DNA of 64,000 nucleotides. Source: Termitomyces sp. T153 (Eukaryota > Basidiomycota > Agaricomycetes > Agaricales > Lyophyllaceae). Position numbers and translations under genes: made by a program. The stretch spans positions 496,001-560,000 of the forward strand of contig JACKQL020000005.1 of the NCBI GenBank assembly GCA_018296165.2. Direction: 5' to 3'. Below the pieces are notes generated by a model, which was not told where the DNA came from, ran no database searches, and was given only the letters and a program-made list of their open reading frames with translations. Shown here one piece after another: positions 23,206-34,988 of the stretch (positions are counted from its first letter, which is position 1; the number at the start of each line of letters is the position of its first letter).

Positions 23206-23544
23206 CTACACGACTGACAGCACAGCAAGGGAGCAAGAATAGCAGACAACAGCAATTGGTGTGTACGGCACAGCAGCGCAACAAGACAGAGCGCTTGTTA
23301 CAAGGAGTCTGACGCCGGGTAATATTTTTGGGGGGGCCTTCAACTGAGAGATGCGCTTGTGCAAGGCCTGCTCATTGAGGGACTGCTCAGCACTCAGCAT
23401 TGGCCCCGGCTGTACAGGCACCTGTGCGCCAGTTGTGATTGCCCTGAGGTCGTGTCTGTGCCACGGTCTCCCAGCGTCATTTCTTTTTCCTGCTGCGATG
23501 TGGGTGTTGAGTGCTGTTCCCAGTGAACCAGGTAGATCGGTCAT
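23206..23544 (-). CDS. Possible small hypothetical protein, 112 aa
   Basis: Open frame starting MTDLPGSLGTALNTHIAAGK; an upstream in-frame ATG at 23607 would add 21 residues. The first about 70 residues look protein-like (RPWHRHDLRAITTGAQVPVQ, then SAEQSLNEQALHKRISQL). The tail is Cys/Leu/Val-rich and may be intron or 3' UTR read-through. No homologue is recognised. It could be a real gene of unknown function or a chance frame. Confidence 0.3.
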   Translation of the reverse strand: MTDLPGSLGTALNTHIAAGKRNDAGRPWHRHDLRAITTGAQVPVQPGPMLSAEQSLNEQALHKRISQLKAPPKILPGVRLLVTSALSCCAAVPYTPIAVVCYSCSLAVLSVV

Positions 23545-23829
23545 TGTAACTTGATAAGTAAAGTTAATATTTTCGGAAAGACTTCTGAGGAAAGGAGACA
23601 CGCGCACACGAAGACGTCGTAAGAGCAGCGGGTTTGATCACTCGCATCCACGGTCGATAGATATCTTGACGCTCTATTTATATATCTATGTACACATCAT
23701 ATTAGGATACTCTCCATGATCACGATACGACTCACTCGCTCGATTACACCCCAGCGTTCCAATGTGACCTCTACAGAGTCTACACGCTCGAATTTGATTC
23801 AAAATCGATCACACCTCTGCCTCCCTTCC

Positions 23830-25834
23830 TCACACTGCGCCCACGCCCACGCCCACGCCCACGCCCACGCCCACGCCCACGCCCACGCCCCCCTCCTCTA
23901 GCGCCAACTTCACTCTCTTCACCCCATCTCCATCTGCACTCGAATCCGCATCCCCGTCTATCTCTTCAGGCGGACGTCGTTTCGCAGGCACAGCACCAGC
24001 AGCTGTGAATCGCACATTCCAAGTCAGCTGGTGTGTCTGACAAAGGACTTGGAGACAGAGATGTTACCTGGCTCGACTGAATTTGTGCAATCATGCAGGA
24101 GCTCCTTCTGATCCTTCTGGTCCTTTGCCTTCTCAGCCTCGACGACTGAGGGTACCATCAACAGACCCTAAACAAAGCAACGCTCTAAAAACTTACCTTT
24201 CACCTTCCCCGCCTTCTTCCCATGCGGATCAGCTGGAACATCCGGAGGCAAAGGCCTAAAATACGGCTGCGCGATCCACCACGGCAGAACATCCAACCCC
24301 GTCTTTTCATCTTTCACCACAAGATTCTCGATCAGTACTGTCCCATTCTGCGTCGTGATACGTGCATCGATCTGGTTTGCATGCGTATCCGTGTCAACAT
24401 CCGGCTACTAGCAAGTATTCAAGGTAGCAAACAAACGAACCTCAAGTCTCTGTGCCACCTGCCTCACGATCTCCTCATACTCATCAACCCACGCCCATCC
24501 CTCCTCCTCCTTCCCCTCCTCCAACCGCTTCGGCACAGTGACCCGCACCTTCCCAATCTTCTCCCTCAGATCATGGTAGCCCTCCCTCCCAAGCGCGGGC
24601 CGGAGAATCTTGAACAGGTGTCCTTTGACTGCAGAGGGCGAGGTGCGTGTGCGTTGTGACCGGACGATGGAAAGGTATTCAAGTGCGAGTGTTGAGTGCG
24701 GGAGAGGAGGTGTTAGTTCGGAGCGAGTGTGGTTGTGTCGTTGTTCTTCAGTGGGCGTGAAAGAGGTGGAGAGCCCGCGGAACAGGGCGGGGTTGTATAA
24801 GACGCCCTCGGCAGACATGACGCCGTCTGCGCCTGTCTCGTCTATGCAGCGTTGTACGTCGGCTGCGAAAAGAACATTGCCGTTCGCAAAGACTGGGATG
24901 GATACGGCGCGTTTAACAGCTGCGATGTGTGCGTAGGATGCGAGACCCTAGTTGGAGATAAGTACTGAGTGGAGGAAAGGAAAGAACTCGGGCATGGACT
25001 CACAGTGTTCTGGCCCCTCTGCTCGCGCGTTCGTCCATGACAAGTGATAATTTGCGCTCCTGCCCGCTCGAGCATTTTTGCATACTCGACCGTCTTTTCT
25101 ATAGAAGGAAATACGCGGAACTTGGCTGTGACGGGTACAGAGAGGTTCTTATGGAGCGTGTTGACTGAATTGTTTGTTTTCAGTTAGAAGGAAGAAGAAA
25201 AGTGAAGGAAAGCAGAAAAACATACTCATATTGTATATCAAATCCCACTCGTCCTGCAAAAACGAACCATAGTGTCCCCTCCGCGCGATATCCTGCGGGC
25301 AGCCGAGGTTAATGTCTACAGCGTCGCAGTGGGCCTCGACGAGCTTGGCTGATCGGAGGAGTGCGTCGGGGTCGTTGGAGCAAAATTGCACGATCAGTGG
25401 GCGGTCCGTATCTGAAGATGATGAGGAAGGAAGAGACGAGGCGCCTTCTTCACCCGATGCGATGTCGAAGTTTTGTTCGCGATATTTGTGTGTTGTATCC
25501 GCAAACATCTGTACGAGATTGTGAGTGCATATGAAAGCTGGAGCCGTGACATGGCGTACTTTGGCGTTGATCATGGGCGTGTATACTAGCTATTTATTCG
25601 TTAATTCAACTTGCCTCGCAAACGAGAAATAGTAATGCACCTGCGCACCGTATCGTCTCGTCAGCCTTCGAAACGCCTACGCAGCAAAATTCAGAAACGC
25701 TCCAGCCCCAGAAATGTAACACATACAAGCTCGCTCTGATCTACCATCGGCGCAACAATAAACTTTGGACTGCCCAACACCTCTCTATAGAATTCGTAAC
25801 CTTCCAACTTTTTCCTCGGTATCGGAGGATCCAT
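23830..25834 (-). CDS. DUS1: tRNA-dihydrouridine synthase, Dus1 type
   Basis: Flavoenzyme reducing uridine in the tRNA D-loop; Dus1 acts at positions 16/17. Eight exons, all phases checked: 25727-25834, 25641-25676, 25226-25589, 25004-25164, 24441-24947, 24197-24404, 24068-24145, 23830-24002 (544 aa). TIM-barrel landmarks in order: [53 protein letters not shown] with the catalytic-loop Cys, [33 protein letters not shown], and [15 protein letters not shown] for FMN phosphate binding. The 24405-24440 gap would be a 36-nt intron; a donor 18 nt upstream gives a more usual 54 nt and removes six residues. The C-terminus is a basic/acidic tail ending in a Gly-Val dipeptide repeat. Start [12 protein letters not shown] was chosen because the barrel begins soon after. 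Confidence 0.9.
23839..23890 (-). repeat. Hexanucleotide microsatellite in DUS1 3' coding end
   Basis: About 8.5 copies of GCCCAC (GTGGGC on the coding strand), encoding alternating Gly-Val at the extreme C-terminus just before the stop. Unit length six keeps the frame whatever the copy number. Confidence 0.95.
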
Positions 25835-26746
25835 TGTTGACGGCGTCGCTGCTCGAACCGGATTTGGATGCCTGATAATCCGCCACAGATGCCGCAGAGA
25901 GCGGAAAAGAGAGTACGACGAAGAGACCGGTGGAGAAATGGTTGCAACTCGCAAAGCAGACGGATTTCGATGCGATCACATCTGATCGAGAGGTCAAAAT
26001 TTGGTCGTTGTGGTGGTGTTTGGCAACGGCCTTGGCCTGGAGGGGTTCTTTGCTTTTCCCAAGCTCTCCGTGCTCAATATTACTTTTTTTCTGCAATGCG
26101 GCAACTCCTCCTCCATTGCTCGGTCGAGAGCTCAACTCATCCCAATGACATGCCGCCACCCAGGCCGAGGGAAGGCAGGATACATCAACCTGGGCAGGTC
26201 CAGAACTCATGAAATACTGCACTGATCCTTGCAAACTGTGGATGAACAATCATTTAAATGGCATGCAGTGCGGTTAATAACTGCTTGATCAAAGCGCCCA
26301 CGATTCAGAGCCTCTTGTCATATGATAAAGGATAGGTAGAGCCCGATGTGACGCTGGAAGAAACGAGTGTCATTTCACTCTTTCTGTACTTATGGAAGAT
26401 TCATTGTGTGCATCATAACTGTATGATCAGTGAGGACGCTGAGACGCCAAGGACGTGGGTGAAGACAGAGCAGAAGAAAAGAGCGTGTAGAGAAGAAGCT
26501 TGCGGAGCGATGGACGCTGGATCCTTGCAAAGTTGAAGGAGCTTGTCACTCGGAAGCTTGACTGATCTGAGGATTTAAATGTACCATGGACAGTACATTT
26601 GACTTCATAGACGAGAGGGAAGCATTTTCATAAATACACTTGCACGATGTTGTATCAAGTTCAAATTCAATACTAGGGATACATTGATATTATAAGAATG
26701 TTAGAGAACTTATTTCTTTTTTCGACCACTCTTCAACATCATGATT
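25835..26746. other. Intergenic region between DUS1 and GH115
   Basis: Open frames here overlap the DUS1 5' end on either strand and have no motif. About 900 bp includes the DUS1 promoter and the GH115 3' flank. Nothing else was recognised. Confidence 0.4.
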
Positions 26747-29700
26747 TTACTTGATCAGAACACTCTCTGGAGGACCAAGGTAGCTGGGGACAACACCCCC
26801 AGTATCTACAAACACAAATTCACCAACCAGTCAAACAAAATCCAGATATTCATTACCACACCACTCACTAATGACAATCTTCTGAAGCACCACAGCTGGC
26901 TCAATTGCCCAAATCTTCAACGTATGCTTCCCAGATTGCACGCCCGAAAACTCCGACACTGCACCAATCACCCCATTCGCCACGAACCCATTAAGGCCTC
27001 CCCACGCCGCAGGCACAGCTCCCGGCGGTGGGTTAGGGAAGAACTGCTTCGTCTGCGGATCGCCGTTGTCGAGCTGGACAGCAAATGCTAGAGGACGTGA
27101 GTTCTCGCCTGCGTTCCACGAGGGAGAGACGTAGACTGTGCAGGTGATGTTGCCACTATTGGAGATGGTGGTGAAGGAGTAAAAATCGTATTCCCTGTTC
27201 CTAAACGTGAGAAGAATTCGTCTTATAAGGAGAAAAGACTGACAACGAGGGACCAGTTCCTGGGGCGAAGCTGATGTCGTGCATCGGGTCGCGAGGGAAA
27301 GTAGTTACGCCGGAGAGGGTACGCCCATAGCCTGGAATTTCCCTCCAAGCGATACCGCTGACGGAGTTGTTTCGCATAGAATGGGCTGCCTCGATTGAAA
27401 TCGCACCACTACCTTCGACAAATCCTAGTAAACGAAGATGAAATAATCAGTTATCTCGAGTCAATAGAGCTTCAGGGCTTCATCGTACCTTTGAAATCAG
27501 CTGGAACCTCACCGAACTTCGTCGCATTGAACATAACAGAGACACTTGAAGTCGAAGCTATCGTAGATGTGGCCTTGAATATCACCGTCGCCATATTGGT
27601 GCCACTAAGCGCGCTCCAATCCTTCACGCCAAGGAACACACGCGCTTCCGGGTTGGACGGGGAGATTGATCCCTCCGTGGCAGAAAGGGTTACCCAAGAC
27701 GCCGAAGACGACACATTGAACGTGAACGGCACGGGACCACCAGCGCTGACATCAACATAGATATTACCGAAGGGAGAGTAGGGATCGAGCTTGACACTCG
27801 GCGGGCCACAGCCGTATCCATTAGCGCATTGGAATTGGTTGTCGCCGGGCCTGGGTTGATGTTAGGTCTGTGCGTGGACCAGAGGTGATTGATGGACATA
27901 CCATGCACCGGCGGTGCCTTCGGGGACGATACGCATGACACCTGCGAGATTTCGCTTTTTGGATTGGACGCGGTTGACAGCGGGCATGCTGGGAAGGGTT
28001 AGATAGATAGATTAACACAGAGGCCAAGACGGAAGACTGACGAGTTGGTCATAGGCTGTTGCCAGTAGTAGTATCCCACATCTAAAGCAATTTAATGAAT
28101 ATCCTTCAAAATGAACAAACGTGAACTCACGGGTCTGATCCATCATACTGTCACCAGGCATAGTTGATTATTTCAATGGAGAAAGATTTTTCAAATACGC
28201 ACTGATCCCATTTTCCTACAAGACATATTCAATGAAAACTTCTGAACACGAGCAAACTCGACGCGTACCATCGAGTATTGAATGATACTCGGTTTCGATA
28301 TCGAAATCTGTCTCAAAGTATTCGACAGCTTGATCAGCCAAAGCATTTGTGCTGAGCTGGGTGCACAGCATGCACCATATCAGCCGGACACCTCAATACA
28401 ACGAAGAACAAGCCAACTGACCCTAGCTTGAGAAGCCCTAAGGTTATTCAACCCAATGGTGACGAGCTGCACGGAGAGTGACTTATCAGAGTCGCACAAG
28501 CTACTCTTGCAATGCAGTACTTACAAGGTTCGCGAGGTTGGCACTGGCCACGATGGGATGCTGGATCAGCTGGTAGAAGGCGGCCTTATAATCCGAAGAA
28601 AGACTGTTATAAATCTCAGTCGAAGCATTCTTGAGCGTGGCCCAATCAGTAAGAACATTCTCGGCCCTGCACGTATATATCCTCTCAGTCTATCATGTCC
28701 GTGACCAATCATTCAAGACATACTCTCTGTAGTTGATCAGACTGTACGTTGTCGTATTAATGAGCTCTGGTTTCCTCCTGGAATTGAAACGCGTAAGATT
28801 CCGAACAATGTCCACAATATTTTCCGCGACAACAGTCGACACAGCAAATTCCCGCTGGGCCCAGCTGGAGACAAAGCTCTCAAGGTTGTCCACATTCCAG
28901 CGGGTAGCGTTCCACCCAAAGTTGATGAAGAACTCGGTCTCGCGCTCGTAGGGCTTGAGATCGCCGACATTGAGTATCCACAGGCGCGTCGCTTGGCGAT
29001 CGACAGCAAGGGACATTTGCTCGTAGATCTAACGAGTATGTCAGAACAAATGCGTGATTGAATATATCTGACGCACCTTTGAAATTTGGCTTGAAGTGAT
29101 CCACTTGTAGTCACGGGGGTCTCCGACCTACAGAAGGTTGATCTGAGATCATGTTCACTGAATACTTCGAAGGGCGGCGTACATAGTCAACCTACACAAA
29201 AACGTTGAGCCGATTCCAGTGATGAATATAAAAATTAATAACTCACATGATAATAAACACCAGCACCTCCGGTCCTATTGCGCTCCGAAGCAAGTGGTAA
29301 GCGGCGAATATTACCCCAGTTGTCATCCGACCACAACAAAGTGATATAATCCGGTACAGTCATTCCAGCATCATAGTAACCTTCAACCTCCTTGTCTGCA
29401 AACCAATAAGGATTTCGTAATGCAATGCAATGAAAAGGCATCATACAGAGGGTCCACACCTGCGGGACATCTTGCAAATCATTTCCATACACACTCTCGA
29501 GAATGGCCGTCTGGTCTGCAATGACTTGCTCGAGGAGTTCAATATTTGTGTCCTGGGATAGAGGCACTATTCCATTTCAATATTATATCATTACAAGATA
29601 TAGATAGCAAGGCTCAACGTACAGTCTCCAAAGCCACGCATGCCTACCGTGTACACAGACTCGAAGTTCTTAGCGCGTTGAGTGCCGGCCAGCCAGAAAG

Positions 29701-30934
29701 CTTTGATATTCTCCGCGTTGGTGGTATAGTCCCAGGATCCTTTGCCGTAGAGACTGAACTCATTGGGGGTTGAGCGCATCATAGGTTCTTGGTGGCTAGG
29801 AGATCGTGAGTCTAGCAAAGTCAGGCAGAAGTTGACTGTGAGTGCGTACCTCGTTCCCATTACAATGCCATAGAGGTCCGCAAGGTACTGATTCTGGGTA
29901 TCGTCGACAGCGAAAGCGCTTTATGAGAAGTTGACATGTCACCAAACTTAACGATGATTCACAAACGCTCACCTCGACCACATAGCTGGCCAGAGATAAT
30001 TCGCCTTCATACGATGCATGAGTTCAAACCTATATTGTTGTGTGAATTCGTTGGTGAATGTCGCGAAAGTTAGATAAAAAGGTCTTTACTTACAATTTGA
30101 CATAGAAAAAGTGATTGAAAGGAGAGCCCAAAGGTGAGTTTGTTGTACCGTTTGTGAACTTTTCTGCTGCCCAATTCTGCAAGGCAGGCTGCTCATCATT
30201 GAGGAAGATACCGCGGTACTTGACTGTCGGTGTGCCATGTGAGCACCCACTGGATGTGACATACAATTCCGAATGTTTTATGACAGGGACATCAGCCCAC
30301 CTACGCGACAGAGCTCAGTTGACAGCGTTCCGGGGATGGGAATGAGGCAATGTGTGAAATTCAGATACTCACCAATACCACGGAGAAACACCTAAGAGTA
30401 GGAGATCAATGTCAATAGGAACAATCAAGAGTAAGAAGAGAACGAACCAAATTGTTCAGAATGGTCATACAGCGCAAATATCGTGCCACGTTTGTCTGCG
30501 CCGATGATAACATACGCGCTAGAGATGCCAGGCAAGGGATTCTGGACCTGCCGCGCAAAGAATGCTTCCCATTTGCCGTCAATCGCTGACACATCAAGTT
30601 GCGTCGCATTGACCACTTGCGCAATGAGCGAGGACTTGCCGAGAGTGCCCACAATAATAGGTATACCAGAGTTCTGTGATGCTAAGGTGAAGTTAGTCAA
30701 TGGGGGCTGGACACCTGTGACCCGTTGGATGTCAGCGGCAAAATTTACTGCGGCGAGATGTACGCCGGGCCAGTCATCCGCAGAAGTAAAAATGGGAGAA
30801 GCTTCGCCATTTGCAACAACAGGGAGAGTAGATGCATCATTTGGCTCAAATGCAACACAGGTCTCCTGGCCAATTGCCTGAGCACCTGTGAAAAGCGCGC
30901 ACACTAAGGTGGCGACGAATGATGCACGCAACAT
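26747..30934 (-). CDS. Secreted GH115 xylan alpha-1,2-glucuronidase, 22 exons
   Basis: Removes (4-O-methyl-)glucuronic acid side chains from xylan outside the cell. Signal peptide: MLRASFVATLVCALFTGAQA. Exons I could join in phase: 30448-30934, 30373-30391, 30094-30300, 29973-30029, 29850-29918, 29623-29795, 29447-29566, 29247-29395, 29183-29191, 29077-29127, 28724-29028, 28525-28666, 28422-28466, 28269-28356, 28203-28215, 28131-28147, 28042-28081, 27902-27988, 27489-27850, 27244-27424, 26869-27200, 26747-26805 (1003 aa, usual for the family). Landmarks: KYRGIFLNDEQPAL, MKANYLWPAMW, TVPDYITLLWSDDNWGN, YYHVDYVGDPRDYKWI, RLWILNVGDLKPYE, HMMDQTHVGYYYWQQP, and a C-terminal beta domain with WREIPGYGRTLSGVTTFP. 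Four exons are 9-19 nt. No internal stop in the joined frame; the gene appears intact. Confidence 0.92.
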
Positions 30935-31872
30935 GGATGAGTGGGATATTGCAATGGTTAGCTGTGCTTCTGGGCAAGTGCATCTACTTGTAGTCCTTTC
31001 ATACGATGGAGCTTCAAGCTCAATACGATATCTTCAAGGTCACAAGGATGATTTGGCAATGAATATTGATGAATGGAGAAGATTCGGATGTAGGGAAGCT
31101 GTAGGGATTGGTAGCTGTGCGGCCCGTTATCAACAAACGCGTAATTTTTAGCAAAAGAACGTAGCATAAGTGTTCTCGTGAGGATAATCGAAGACCAAGT
31201 TTGAAATGTATATGTTCCTGCCTTATTCTGAAATGTCGTCATGTGGACTTTTGCGATGGAGATCGTTTTCTGGGGAGACAAGAAATTTTACTTGTCTCAA
31301 AAAATAGAATAGGAAGGATCGTTTGATCAGCGAGACTCGTTGCTCAAGTCGCAGCGCAGAGTCCACGCGGCAGAATAAAAAAACCAACCAGGAACAAGGG
31401 AAGCCGGCTTATCGTATCTCTAGTGCCCTGTTGCTGATGCCTACAGAGTCTTGTCTCTCATAATAAATGTTGGAATTTGGTTATTTGAAACCGAGAGTCA
31501 GAGATTGTACCACGAATAAAAACGGCTCGAAGAAAACGTATCCGTATTTCATGCCGTGTCGCTCAGAATCGGAGCCAAACTGAGATTCCGCGCCCGGTTC
31601 GGAGGAACCTCCGTGAAGCCGGCCCGGGCCTCGATCATTGCCGGCATGATGAACCTGCATCTTCCAAGCCTAAACTCACGCCGACAGACTATGTCACAAC
31701 TTGCGAAAGGTTGTGAATCCGCGATCCACATCAACGGACAAAAGAATGCGAACCGTTCTGCTTTTGCGTCAATTTCCATTATATGGTTCTTTGACACGCT
31801 GTGTTCTGGGTACTTATAGCAATCCGTAGATGCTTTCCCGTATCTCTCATTGCTTTCTACTGCATCCTAGAG
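30935..31872. other. Intergenic region upstream of GH115
   Basis: Contains the GH115 promoter side. An 87-codon frame at 31556-31819 and its antisense have no recognised motif and are not called. No repeats seen. Confidence 0.35.
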
Positions 31873-33705
31873 ATGATTGTCACAATTGCCTTGCGTCAAC
31901 TTTCAAATCAATCACCCAGTGACTTTACTCCTGCTTCATCGTGCAACGATAGAAGCATTTGAGATATCATCTGGAACTGTCTAAGTATGATCTTTGCTTG
32001 CTCCTGGATTGCAGTCCATCCCAATGTCACGAAACCTGATGAGCGGCCCACGCTCCGTCGCTTCAAAATCTTCGCCCTCGCACTTATTGCTTCTGAACTC
32101 ATTGTCCTATGGGCATTCCGGCAGTGGGTTTCCTCCTATAAATTAGCGCGTAGATATAAGTATACTTCTGACTTGCATCGCACTTGAAGCCTTGGCTCAT
32201 GTGCAGTACTTCAGAATATGGATGGACTCAGACACATGGCTTTTTTGCAATTATGGGTTTCAAGTTTGTAAACCCACCGGGGCCGAGCCGAGGTGAATTC
32301 TTTACCTTGGACTCAGACAACAACATTGAACCATATGTAGAAAATCCTGACATTGCCATTTCGGAACAGGAGATTTGGGATAGAAGCAAAAGAGATGTTC
32401 TTGCCAAATCTTTGGTCATTCTACAAGTCATTTGGTCCATTCTGCAGGTTACAGCACATGCATTCCACCATCGAGCGATCACAAAACTTGAAAACGTCAC
32501 TCTTGCCTTCTTCATTTCAAACTATATATTGTTGCTGGTGGAACAAAATTCTTGATGTTATATGCCTGGTCAGAATTACTGCTTACCATGAGCCAATCCA
32601 ACGTGAATCCCGGATGGCACAGGATGTTTCTTCTCCTATACTACTCTCAATGACTCTTGTCTTCCCCACATACAATGATAATCTTGACTCTGGGGCTCTT
32701 ACTTCCAGATTCAATGCAGAACAGAAATATTCCCAGCCCGAGCCAACCATGATTCAAGACACTGTGGCCCATAAAGAACTTATGGCGGCTCAGGATACCT
32801 CATTGTCCCTTCGAAGAGGTATCAGAAACTTCTAATTCAGACTACGGGCTCTCCACTCGTCACCACATGGCCGAGGCACTATATAGAGATATTTCCCCGT
32901 TGTCCATAAATGCTGATCATCCACGGCCTCTGAACAACACTTCCTCTTTCCTTCTTCCACAGCCAGCAATTTTCCACAGCCAAAGTGAACTTTTACCGAG
33001 TGCATTTGATTCGAGAATCACCAAAGAAAGGATTCATCCCTCCACTATGGCCAACCACAGGTCTTGACTCATGATCAGAACGAGCAAGTGCATTGAATTC
33101 ATACAAGACAATTTTCTGATCTTCCGGCACACACTCTCAATAACCTTCCACATTGTTGTCTACTTCCTGACTGGAGAATTTTCCATTGTCAAAGGTGGAT
33201 CCGTCCGCACTTACGTCATTGGGACCCTCACCAAAACGGAAAACACTGTTGTGGACAGTTTAACTTGTGGAGAGGGTGTAATGTTTGGGGCCTCTGGCCT
33301 GGCAGTTTGAGTTTCCGACCAAGGCACAATATGGCCCGTCATTTTTTGTTGTTTGCCTATCAATCTATGCCATCATCCTCCCATATTTTCAAGACTCCCT
33401 TCTCAATTCGGTCCAACTACTATGGCGTGCATCCGTCATTAATTGTTGCTTGCCTATCAATCTATGCCATCATCCTCCCACATATTCAAGATTCCCTTCT
33501 TAATTTGGTCCAACTACGATAACGCTGGCCAAAAGTGAGGTATTGGTTGGTCCTGAGATTATATATCCCCTCTGTGTAGATAAGTAAATTACTTTACATG
33601 TCTGTGCGCCCGCTATTTCTGATTCAGATGTTTGTGCTTCTGAGAAAACCTGATACAGGTACATATATATATATGCCTGATTACTTACATAGCTCACCTT
33701 TTGTA
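31873..33705 (+). pseudogene. Membrane-protein family copy 2, decayed
   Basis: Exon 1 starts MIVTIALRQLSNQS and has an in-frame TGA in place of the residue before DIIW (about 31960), then IFACSWIAVHPNV and FALALIASELIVLWAFRQW. Exon 2 resumes with EYGWTQTHGFFAIM (about 32214), DRSKRDVLAKSLVILQVIW and ITKLENVTLAFF, then loses frame near the WWNK block. Later fragments include SVRTYVIGTLTKTENTVVDS, a duplicated inner segment (33345-33520) and the C-terminal IQMFVLLRKPDTGTY (about 33625). Stops and frameshifts throughout make it a pseudogene. It lies about 1.3 kb upstream of the intact copy 3, on the same strand, which suggests tandem duplication. Confidence 0.8.
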
Positions 33706-34988
33706 CCATACATCTCAAATTTTTCCAGGGCAGGGCCACCGGATACACAATCTGCATTTGTTCTCTTTGCTCAAACCAAGTGATAACAAAGTGAAAAACT
33801 GGTTCTGCAAACCAATATATTATAATGAATTTGTTCTCGATGCCTGAAAGCTCTAATATCACTGTCTATCTGTATAATTGAAATGGCCTGAGTATTCTCA
33901 CCAGCCACTTCATGGAAAAATTTTCCGAAAGGGCGGCTAGTCTACTTCCTCCATGGAAGAAAGGATTGCAAAGAATCAATGCTCCGATCAGGCCATTTAA
34001 GCATAGAGGCTCGATCTTTCATAACAAATGTTCATCGTAAGCACAGATACGTTGACTTTGATTCGCATTGTTATCCGTATCCACACTTACTCTTGAAACC
34101 GAAATCGCGAGGATAGTCAGACCGCATAAGCTTTGTGCACACTACGGGCCGCCGGGCCGGCCATTCGTTGCCAATTTTCACGAGTTGTGTCTGGTTTCAT
34201 CAGATTCATTGTGCAAGCACGGTAATAACATGAAGGCAAACTCACAGGCGGACAATTCTAAAAGGACTTTCTCTTCAATGCAAGTGCTGTCTGATTGGAC
34301 CTTGCGGTCGATGACAACCAGCTCAACCTTACATGACGGTTACCTAGGGATGATCCGGATTGTCAGATATATCTGCTCGATATGACTACTTCTCAATGTT
34401 CGCCTTCCTTTAAATTCTATGTATGTACAGTATGTATTTTACTGTGTGCACTGCGTGTACTTCTGAATCTTTTGATGTTCGTGCTCTTACTAAGGGGAAC
34501 GCGAAACGGACATCTACACGGCCACTATTTCTGCTCAACCAATGGTTGAATCATAATATTTGCAACTCCGGATGTGCACTCATCTGAGGATATCTTCCAC
34601 AATCAACTTGACAGTGGAGCAGATTGACAGATGACCCCAAGGCGACTACTACTACTTATGCATCCTTATTGTAAACTCGACGATCAATGCTTGCAGGCAG
34701 ATGGGGTATGCGCTTGGTCAGTCATGCTGAATTTTGGGACTTCCTTAGGTCAAAGGGCTCGTATCTCAACTCAAGAGTATCAGTTGCGACCTAATACATT
34801 CTACAGCAAAAGCGCGGTTGAGCTTCTAAATCATTGAAATGATATTTTAAGATCTTGCTGGCCATGCTTCTGTCGACATGCTGTGCTCGTAGACATGCAG
34901 TGCTTCGCTATAGTAATAGCGCCCGAATGATGTCCTGTTTCTTGCTCCTCACACTCCATTCCCTGTCTCGCCCTCACATCTAACATCG
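33706..34988. other. Intergenic region between tandem paralogues
   Basis: No recognised gene. A 105-codon frame (34068-34385) lacks motifs. It includes the promoter of the intact paralogue. Confidence 0.35.

Noticed and set aside
23839..23890. Short tandem units as a CRISPR-like array
   Set aside because: Simple six-base microsatellite without spacers, inside a eukaryotic coding exon.
25785..26249. 154-codon minus-strand frame upstream of DUS1
   Set aside because: It overlaps the DUS1 first exon in another frame and has no motif; shadow of the real gene.
27244..27424. Apparent missing base in the GH115 C-terminal domain
   Set aside because: A counting slip; with the correct donor position all remaining exon phases close.
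29973..30030. Apparent one-base frameshift in GH115 at the KANYLWPAMW block
   Set aside because: On re-reading the junction of the two sequence rows and summing exon phases, the frame is open and continuous; no break exists.
31556..31819. 87-codon + frame and its antisense
   Set aside because: Both strands open over the same stretch, no motif, no splice sites; chance frames.
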